Below, in pieces: positions 5,955-10,633 of a stretch of DNA of 10,633 nt (position 1 is its first letter; every line of letters starts with the position of its first letter). The notes below the pieces were generated by a model. That model saw only the letters and a list, made by a program, of their open reading frames with translations. It searched no databases and was not told where the DNA came from. The position numbers were made by a program, and so were the translations under genes. The stretch covers positions 1-10,633 of the forward strand of contig JBLNBU010000256.1 in NCBI GenBank assembly GCA_050260215.1. Direction: 5' to 3'. The stretch comes from JBLNBU01 sp050260215. GTDB taxonomy: Bacteria; Pseudomonadota; Alphaproteobacteria; Rhodospirillales; Magnetospirillaceae.

Positions 5955-6166
5955 CAGTGGCCGACAGCGACGCTGCCGGCGGCGATGTACCAGCGCAACC
6001 GCTCCTGCAACCCGGCCTGGCGGGATTCCGCCACCAGGCGGTCCAGCACCCGTTCCATGCGCGGCAGGTCCAAGCGCACCCGGCAGTCGGCGGCATGTGC
6101 GGGCCAGGCATGATGGCAGATGTGACAGTTCTGCTTCGGCTGTACGTAGTCGCCCATAGTCGTCAT
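5954..6166 (-). CDS. Small CHxC-motif protein of unknown function (first of a coupled pair)
   Basis: This 70-residue protein is not one I can name. C14-H-I-C17-H-H, then H24 and C28, make a compact metal-binding-like cluster, followed by a predicted helix (RMERVLDRLVAESRQAGL at 36-53) and RLRWYI. C14-H-I-C17-H18 fits the CxxCH haem-c pattern, but no export signal is present, so zinc or Fe-S binding is more likely. It shares a C-H-x-C motif with its partner just downstream (C61-H-E-C64 there). GC3 is high, supporting coding. Start choice is uncertain: ATG at 6164-6166 is used, ATG at 6155-6157 and a TTG at 6215-6217 are alternatives, and none has a clear ribosome-binding site. The TTG version would add another C-x-x-C. 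It is divergent from maeB and heads the minus-strand cluster ending in the sensor kinase. Confidence 0.68.
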   Translation of the reverse strand: MTTMGDYVQPKQNCHICHHAWPAHAADCRVRLDLPRMERVLDRLVAESRQAGLQERLRWYIAAGSVAVGH

Positions 6167-6309
6167 CCAATCAACCAGCCTGTCATCAAGGCTACAGATT
6201 GAACACGACCGCGGCAATCGGGGGAAAAACCCAGGGTAGTGACTGAATAAGTATATGCGCCTCTTACCCTAAAGCGTCGCGCTTACGCCCTATGGCTAAA
6301 CCTGGACCA

Positions 6310-6338
6310 TTGGAAACATTCGCATTCCAGCATATACG
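6310..6338 (+). promoter_or_regulatory. Candidate promoter of maeB
   Basis: TTGGAA (6310-6315), a 17-base spacer and TATACG (6333-6338) match sigma-70 consensus at four of six positions each with ideal spacing. Transcription would start near 6345, giving a leader of about 155 bases. The TGGAA/TTCCA inverted repeat (6311-6329) overlaps the -35 and spacer, where a repressor or activator could bind. Confidence 0.38.
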
Positions 6339-6346
6339 TCGCCGCT

Positions 6347-6369
6347 CCCCATGCCGCCCGCGCATGGGG
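6347..6369 (+). other. Hairpin at the start of the maeB leader
   Basis: CCCCATGC (6347-6354) pairs perfectly with GCATGGGG (6362-6369) around a 7-base loop. If the promoter at 6310-6338 is right, this would form at the very 5' end of the mRNA, where such stems often protect against decay. No T-run follows, so it is not a terminator. Confidence 0.5.
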
Positions 6370-6423
6370 GCTCGGCACGAATAACCCTTGTACGGCCTGT
6401 GGTTATGGGTCCATTTCACCGAG

Positions 6424-6443
6424 GCGGGCCTTCCCCGGCCCGC
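6424..6443 (+). other. Second hairpin in the maeB leader
   Basis: GCGGGCC (6424-6430) pairs with GGCCCGC (6437-6443) across a 6-base loop. It lies 57 bases before the maeB start and just before a purine-rich AAAGGA and a tiny reading frame. There is no T-run, so a role in translation or RNA stability is more likely than termination. Confidence 0.45.
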
Positions 6444-6454
6444 TCGAAAGGACT

Positions 6455-6478
6455 ATGGTGTCCCACCCCAACGAGTAA
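6455..6478 (+). other. Possible 7-codon leader reading frame upstream of maeB
   Basis: ATG at 6455 opens MVSHPNE and stops at TAA 6476-6478, 22 bases before the maeB ATG and in a different frame. AAAGGA (6447-6452) precedes it, but only 2 bases away, which is short for efficient initiation. It shows no run of a single amino acid typical of attenuators. It is listed as a low-confidence site only. Confidence 0.15.
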
Positions 6479-6500
6479 TTTCGTTACCCGAGGCCCCCCG

Positions 6501-8789
6501 ATGAGCATTTCCGACGAGCTGCGCGACAGCGCGCTGGAATACCACCGCCTTCCCGTTCCGGGAAAGATCAGCGTCACCGCCACCAAGCCGCTGGCCACCC
6601 AGCGCGACTTGGCGCTGGCCTATTCCCCCGGCGTCGCCGCCGCCTGCGAGGAGATTGTCGCCGATCCCGACAGCGCCTTCGAATACACCGCGCGCGGCAA
6701 CCTGGTGGCGGTGGTGACCAACGGCACCGCAGTGCTGGGCCTGGGCGCCATCGGCCCCTTGGCGGCCAAGCCGGTGATGGAGGGCAAGGGCGTCCTGTTC
6801 AAGAAGTTCGCCGGCATCGACGTCTTCGACATGGAGATCGCCGAGAAGGACCCGGCCCGCCTGGTCGACATCGTCGCCGCCCTGGAACCCACCTTCGGCG
6901 CCATCAACCTGGAAGACATCAAGGCGCCCGAGTGCTTCGAGGTCGAGCGCGCCCTGGTCGAGCGCATGAACATCCCGGTCATGCACGACGACCAGCACGG
7001 CACCGCCATCGTCGTCGGCGCCGCCATGGTCAACGCGCTGCGCGTGGTCGGCAAGGACATCGGCAAGGTCAAGGTGGTGGCCTCGGGCGCCGGCGCCGCG
7101 GCGCTGGCCTGCCTCAACCTCCTGGTCAAGCTGGGCATCCGCCGCGAGAACGTCTGGGTCTGCGACATCAAGGGGCTGGTGTGGCAGGGCCGCACCGAGC
7201 TGATGGACGAATACAAGGCGGTGTTCGCGCAAGACACCGACAAGCGCACCCTGGCCGAGGTGATCGAGGGCGCCGACGTCTTCCTGGGCCTGTCGGCCCC
7301 GCGGGTGCTGAGCCCCGAGATGGTCGAGAAGATGGCCGAAAAGCCCATCGTCTTCGCCCTGGCCAACCCCACGCCTGAGATCCTGCCCGAGGAGGTCAAG
7401 GCGGTCCGCCCCGACGCGGTCATCGCCACCGGGCGGTCGGACTATCCCAACCAGGTCAACAACGTCCTGGTCTTCCCCTACATTTTCCGCGGCGCGCTCG
7501 ACGTGGGCGCCACCCGCATCAACGACGAGATGAAGCTGGCCGCCGTCTATGCGCTGGCCGACCTGGCCCTGGCCGAATCGGACGAGCGGGTGCGCGCCGC
7601 CTATGGCGAGACCTCGCTGACCTTCGGCCCCGAATACCTGATCCCCAAGCCGTTCGACTCGCGCCTGATCCTGAAGATCGCCCCGGCGGTGGCCCAGGCG
7701 GCAATGGCGTCGGGCGTGGCGCGGCGACCGATCGTCGACTTCGACCGCTACCTGGACACGCTGGGCCAGTTCGTCTTCCGCTCCGGGCTGGTTATGAAGC
7801 CGGTGTTCGACCGCGCCCGCCAGGACCTGCGCCGCATCGTCTACGCCGAGGGCGAGGGCCGGCGCGTGCTGCACGCGGTGCAGACGGTGGTCGACGAGGG
7901 CCTGGCGCGCCCCGTCCTGATCGGCCGGCGCGAGGTGGTGGCCAAACGCATCCGCGACCTGGACCTGCGCATCCGCATCGGCGAGCACTTCGAGTTGTGC
8001 GACCCCGAGGACGATCCGCGCTTCAACGAGTACTGGCGCCTCTACCACTCTCTGATGGAGCGCAAGGGCGTCAGCCCCGAATACGCCCGCACCGTGGTGC
8101 GCACGCGCAACACCGTCATCGGCTGCCTGATGGTCAAGCGCCGCGAGGCCGACGCGCTGATCTGCGGCACCATCGGCCGCTACGACAAGCACCTGGCCCA
8201 CATCAAGGACGTGATCGGCCTGAAGGAGGGGGTACGCACCCCCACCGCCATGAGCCTGCTGATCATGCCCAAGGGTACCTTCTTCATCTGCGACACCTAC
8301 GTCACCCCCAACCCGACGCCCGAGCAGATCTGCGAGATGACCCTGCTGGCGGCGGAAGAGGTGCGCCGCTTCGGCATCGACCCCAAGATCGCGCTGCTGT
8401 CGCATTCGAACTTCGGCTCGCGGCCGACCCCCTCGGCCATGAACATGCGCGAGGCGCTGGTCCTGCTGCACGAGCGGGCGCCCTATCTCGAGGTCGAGGG
8501 CGAAATGCACGGCGACGCCGCCATGAGCCAGGAGATCCGCGAGCGCATCTTCCCCAACTCGCGCCTCAAAGGGGCGGCCAACCTGCTGGTAATGCCGACC
8601 CTGGACGCCGCCAACATCTCGTTCAACCTGCTGAAAGTGCTGGGCGACGGGCTTTCGGTGGGGCCGATGCTGATGGGCCCGGCGCAGCCGGCGCACATCC
8701 TCACGCCCTCGGCGACGGCGCGCAACATCGTCAACATCACCGCGCTGGCCGCGGTCGATGTGCAGATGGCAGCCCAAGGCAGGGGATGA
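6501..8789 (+). CDS. maeB: NADP-type malic enzyme with phosphotransacetylase-like C-terminal domain
   Basis: This 762-residue cytoplasmic enzyme oxidatively decarboxylates malate to pyruvate, supplying reducing power and pyruvate when cells grow on C4 acids or acetate. The malic N-terminal domain has Y41 (AYSPGV), K96 (EGKGVLFKKFAG) and metal ligands E138, D139 and D164 (NLEDIKAPE, HDDQHGT). The nucleotide-binding domain has GAGAAA at 196-201. From about residue 435 to the end it resembles phosphotransacetylase (YAEGEGRRVLHAV from 448). Fusions of this length are typical of the MaeB group (E. coli 759), where the PTA part is regulatory and senses acetyl-CoA rather than acting as an enzyme. 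NADP preference is assumed from the family. The ATG at 6501 is chosen because MSISDELRDSALEYH is the usual family N-terminus; a weak GAGG (6490-6493) precedes it. Its stop overlaps the next gene as ATGA. Confidence 0.96.
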   Translation: MSISDELRDSALEYHRLPVPGKISVTATKPLATQRDLALAYSPGVAAACEEIVADPDSAFEYTARGNLVAVVTNGTAVLGLGAIGPLAAKPVMEGKGVLFKKFAGIDVFDMEIAEKDPARLVDIVAALEPTFGAINLEDIKAPECFEVERALVERMNIPVMHDDQHGTAIVVGAAMVNALRVVGKDIGKVKVVASGAGAAALACLNLLVKLGIRRENVWVCDIKGLVWQGRTELMDEYKAVFAQDTDKRTLAEVIEGADVFLGLSAPRVLSPEMVEKMAEKPIVFALANPTPEILPEEVKAVRPDAVIATGRSDYPNQVNNVLVFPYIFRGALDVGATRINDEMKLAAVYALADLALAESDERVRAAYGETSLTFGPEYLIPKPFDSRLILKIAPAVAQAAMASGVARRPIVDFDRYLDTLGQFVFRSGLVMKPVFDRARQDLRRIVYAEGEGRRVLHAVQTVVDEGLARPVLIGRREVVAKRIRDLDLRIRIGEHFELCDPEDDPRFNEYWRLYHSLMERKGVSPEYARTVVRTRNTVIGCLMVKRREADALICGTIGRYDKHLAHIKDVIGLKEGVRTPTAMSLLIMPKGTFFICDTYVTPNPTPEQICEMTLLAAEEVRRFGIDPKIALLSHSNFGSRPTPSAMNMREALVLLHERAPYLEVEGEMHGDAAMSQEIRERIFPNSRLKGAANLLVMPTLDAANISFNLLKVLGDGLSVGPMLMGPAQPAHILTPSATARNIVNITALAAVDVQMAAQGRG

Positions 8790-9481
8790 CGCCCGACCAG
8801 CTGCTGGCCCGGGTGCTGTACCGCGACCAGGACGTGATCGTCCTGGACAAGCCCGCGGGACTGCCGGTGCACGCCGGGCCCAACGCGCCCGACCACCTGG
8901 AGCTTTACCTGCCGGCGCTGTCCTTCGGCTGGGCCCAGGCGCCGCGGCTGGCCCACCGGCTGGACCGCGACACCTCGGGCTGCCTGCTGCTGGGCCGCCA
9001 CGACAAGGCCATCCGCCGCCTGGGCAAGCTGTTCATGGCCCACCGGGTCGACAAGACCTATTGGACGGTGGTGCTGGGCGGGCCAAAGGCCGAGGCGGGC
9101 GTCGCCGACTTCCCCATCCTCAAGGTCACCGCCCGCGGCCAGAGCTGGCGCATCGTCGTCGACCCGGCCGGCCAGCCGGCGGTCACCGAGTGGCGGGTGC
9201 TGGGCCGCGGCGCCCTTGCCGGCCAGCCGATGGCCTGGCTGGAATGCCGGCCGCGCACCGGGCGCACCCACCAGATCCGCGTCCACGCCAAGGCGCTGGG
9301 CTGCCCGGTCCTGGGCGACGCCTATTACGGCCCCGACCCCGCGCCCCAGGTGCCGCTGCACCTGCATGCGCGCGCCCTGTCCCTGCCCGCCCTGTCGGAA
9401 GCCAAGGCCGCCATCTCGGTGGTGGCGCCGCCGCCGGCCCATATGCGAGACGCATTGGCGGCTTGCGGATGGAGCGAATGA
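8786..9481 (+). CDS. RluA-family RNA pseudouridine synthase
   Basis: The 231-residue protein should isomerise uridine to pseudouridine in rRNA or tRNA. HRLDRDTSGCLLL (57-69) holds the catalytic aspartate D60 of the RluA/RsuA superfamily. VLDKPAGLPVH (19-29) and RPRTGRTHQIRVHAKALG (155-172) are the other two family motifs. There is no N-terminal S4 RNA-binding domain and the length is close to E. coli RluA (219), so it is a short catalytic-only form. The target base cannot be told from sequence, and no symbol is given. The ATG overlaps the maeB stop (ATGA), with AAGGCAGGGG immediately upstream acting as ribosome-binding site inside the maeB end. Coupling to a central-carbon enzyme is unexpected and may only reflect compact gene packing. 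Confidence 0.93.
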   Translation: MTPDQLLARVLYRDQDVIVLDKPAGLPVHAGPNAPDHLELYLPALSFGWAQAPRLAHRLDRDTSGCLLLGRHDKAIRRLGKLFMAHRVDKTYWTVVLGGPKAEAGVADFPILKVTARGQSWRIVVDPAGQPAVTEWRVLGRGALAGQPMAWLECRPRTGRTHQIRVHAKALGCPVLGDAYYGPDPAPQVPLHLHARALSLPALSEAKAAISVVAPPPAHMRDALAACGWSE

Positions 9482-9555
9482 CAGCGCGCCCTCTTTCCGC
9501 CATGCTTTTGGAGTAGTTGAAGCTCCGATTGCCATCCCGTTCGGGAAGTGGAATC

Positions 9556-10633
9556 ATGCGCCCCCATTCCAAAGGCACCGGGAAGCCCGTCTCCATGAGG
9601 TCCGTCTCGTTGAGGATCGCCGTCGTCGCCGCGCTTGCCACGCTTGCCGTCACCCCGGCCGTGGCCAAGCCCAAGCAGGTGCCGCCGACCAAGCCGGCCG
9701 CCGACCACGCGGCCGACAGCCACCACGGCACCCTGTCGGCGGCCGCCCACCGCGGCGACGCCGAGGCGCAATACCAGCTGGGCGTCGCCTTGCGCGACGG
9801 CCACGGCGTCAAGCGCGACCCCCGTCAGGCGGTCGAGTGGTTTGCCCTGGCCGCCACCAACGGCATCGCCCCGGCCGCCGTCGAGGTGGCCAAGGCCTTC
9901 GAGCAGGGCACCGGCGTCAAGGCCGACAAGGAAACCGCCGCCCGCTGGTGGTACCGCGCCGGCGAACTGGGCGACCAGGCGGCCCAGAAGCGCTTCGTCG
10001 AGATGTACATGGCCGGCCAAAGCCATTCGCTGGGCGGCCCGGCCGGCGCCCGCTGGCTGGAGGAGGTCGCCGACGGCGGCAGCCTGGAGGCCGCCCTGTC
10101 CCTGGGCGAAGCCTACGAGGAAGGCCTGGGCGTCGCCCCCGACCTCTTGAAGGCCGAGCGCTGGTATCGCCTGGGCGCCACCCTCTACGCCGATCCCGAG
10201 GCCCGCTACCGCCTGGGCCGCATGCTGCTGGCCGAGCGGGGCTTCGTCGAATACGACGAGAACCGGGTGGTCAAGGAAGTCTCGCGCCCCGGCATGGTCG
10301 AAGGCGAGCGCTGGCTGCTGGCCGCCGCCCGCCAGGGCCACGCCCGGGCCCAGTTCGAACTGGGCCGCGCCTATGTGGGCGGCGTCGAGCTGCCCCCCGA
10401 CCTGCCCCTGGGCCTGGGCTGGCTGCAGGCCGCCGGCGTCCAGGGCGACACCGACGCGCTGATCCTGATGGCCGACCTGGCGGTCAAGGGCCAGGGCTAT
10501 TTCGCCAAGGACCCGGTGCGCGCCTTCGTCTATTACGACCTGGCCAGCGGCATGGGCGCCAAGCCCGCCGACGACGCCCGCGACCGCATCGCCAAGACGC
10601 TCAACCAGAAGCAGCTGGCCCGCGGCCGCCAGC
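9556..10633 (+). CDS. Exported Sel1-repeat (TPR-like) protein, 3' end outside window
   Basis: The frame is open from ATG 9556 through the window end, at least 359 residues. A hydrophobic signal segment (LRIAVVAALATLAVTPAVA at 19-37) with an AVA-K cleavage-like site predicts export to the periplasm. From about residue 62 there are roughly seven helical-pair repeats of about 36 residues with the Sel1 pattern: A..G...AQ..LG..Y..G.GV..D...A..W...A (for example AEAQYQLG, GVKRDPRQAVEWF). Repeat 5 is enlarged by an insertion around FVEYDENRVVKEVSRPG. Sel1 proteins are protein-interaction scaffolds; the partner is unknown. The first ATG has GGAAGTGG about 6 bases upstream; ATG 9595 would give a more usual short signal peptide and is a real alternative. 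It begins 74 bases after the pseudouridine synthase on the same strand, with no terminator visible between them. Confidence 0.88.
   Translation, partial: MRPHSKGTGKPVSMRSVSLRIAVVAALATLAVTPAVAKPKQVPPTKPAADHAADSHHGTLSAAAHRGDAEAQYQLGVALRDGHGVKRDPRQAVEWFALAATNGIAPAAVEVAKAFEQGTGVKADKETAARWWYRAGELGDQAAQKRFVEMYMAGQSHSLGGPAGARWLEEVADGGSLEAALSLGEAYEEGLGVAPDLLKAERWYRLGATLYADPEARYRLGRMLLAERGFVEYDENRVVKEVSRPGMVEGERWLLAAARQGHARAQFELGRAYVGGVELPPDLPLGLGWLQAAGVQGDTDALILMADLAVKGQGYFAKDPVRAFVYYDLASGMGAKPADDARDRIAKTLNQKQLARGRQ

Larger units (their letters stand above)
6167..6500. promoter_or_regulatory. Divergent intergenic control region (small Cys genes / maeB)
   Basis: These 334 bases hold no convincing protein gene and are clearly more AT-rich than the surroundings, especially 6218-6345. 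An 8-base perfect inverted repeat, GTATATGC (6251-6258) and GCATATAC (6330-6337), puts GCATATAC on each strand as an apparent -10. Between them are the hairpin AAGCG-TCG-CGCTT (6272-6284), two related boxes (TTACCCTA at 6264-6271 and TTACGCCCTA at 6283-6292) and TGGAA/TTCCA (6311-6315 and 6325-6329). Towards maeB follow two longer hairpins, listed separately. The minus-strand candidate -10 is TATACT (6255-6250), with no good -35. Confidence 0.6.

Noticed and set aside
3081..6113. Long plus-strand frames opposite the sensor kinase (3081-4499 and 4710-6113)
   Set aside because: Both are low-complexity Gly/Ala/Gln/His shadows of the kinase frame. The first begins inside the tRNA and the second runs across the kinase start and the two small genes.
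5954..6166. CxxCH in the first small protein as a c-type cytochrome haem site
   Set aside because: There is no signal peptide at any candidate start, and haem c attachment requires export. A zinc-type site is more economical.
6251..6337. An 87-base element with 8-base terminal inverted repeats as a miniature transposon
   Set aside because: No target-site duplication flanks the arms, and the arms are better explained as divergent -10 elements.
6455..6478. MVSHPNE reading frame as an attenuation leader peptide for maeB
   Set aside because: It lacks repeated codons for one amino acid, its ribosome-binding site is too close, and no terminator hairpin follows. It is kept only as a weak site.
6453..8777. 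A 774-codon open frame on the minus strand, antisense to maeB
   Set aside because: It mirrors the maeB reading frame, is rich in His/Gly/Asp/Gln shadow sequence without domains, and the plus strand has every malic enzyme motif. Long antisense frames are expected at this GC content.
1..10633. Search for CRISPR arrays, prophage, IS elements and a novel defence system
   Set aside because: No regularly spaced repeats, transposase, integrase, nuclease or helicase gene was seen. The window is mostly core metabolism and signalling.

Overview
The window is very GC-rich DNA with strong G/C third-position bias. GTG starts, tight start/stop overlaps and a two-hairpin repeat built on GGGCTTGACCC all suggest an alphaproteobacterium, most likely a Rhodospirillales member such as a Magnetospirillum relative. 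This placement is inferred from style and gene content, not from a database match. It reads as chromosomal housekeeping plus signalling DNA. I see no phage genes, transposase, CRISPR array or replication origin.

Layout. (1) Positions 1-1207, plus strand: the 3' half of an EamA-type drug/metabolite exporter, overlapping by 4 bases (GTGA) a Zn-dependent N-acetylmuramoyl-L-alanine amidase with a peptidoglycan-binding tail. (2) 1284-2948, minus strand: lipB (lipoate biosynthesis) and, 129 bases downstream, a GGDEF diguanylate cyclase with a degenerate CZB-like N-terminus. (3) 3044-3128, plus strand: tRNA-Leu(GAG) with encoded CCA, followed by a strong intrinsic terminator. (4) 3273-6166, minus strand: two tiny, stop/start-coupled cysteine proteins of unknown function (5954-6166 and 5727-5954), then a large CHASE-PAS-PAS orphan sensor kinase. 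(5) 6167-6500: a comparatively AT-rich divergent control region. (6) 6501-10633, plus strand: a malic enzyme with a phosphotransacetylase-like C-terminus (maeB type), overlapping by 4 bases (ATGA) an RluA-family pseudouridine synthase, then an exported Sel1-repeat protein that runs off the window end.

The genes do not form one pathway. Local pairings do matter: exporter with amidase, the cysteine-protein pair with the sensor kinase downstream, and malic enzyme with pseudouridine synthase.

The observations I rate highest are: the coupled pair of small CHxC proteins; two copies of a 59-base double-hairpin repeat in opposite orientation, each in a tail-to-tail intergenic gap and with a compensatory base-pair change; and the maeB / cysteine-protein intergenic region, where one 8-mer (GCATATAC) occurs on both strands as the apparent -10 of divergent promoters.
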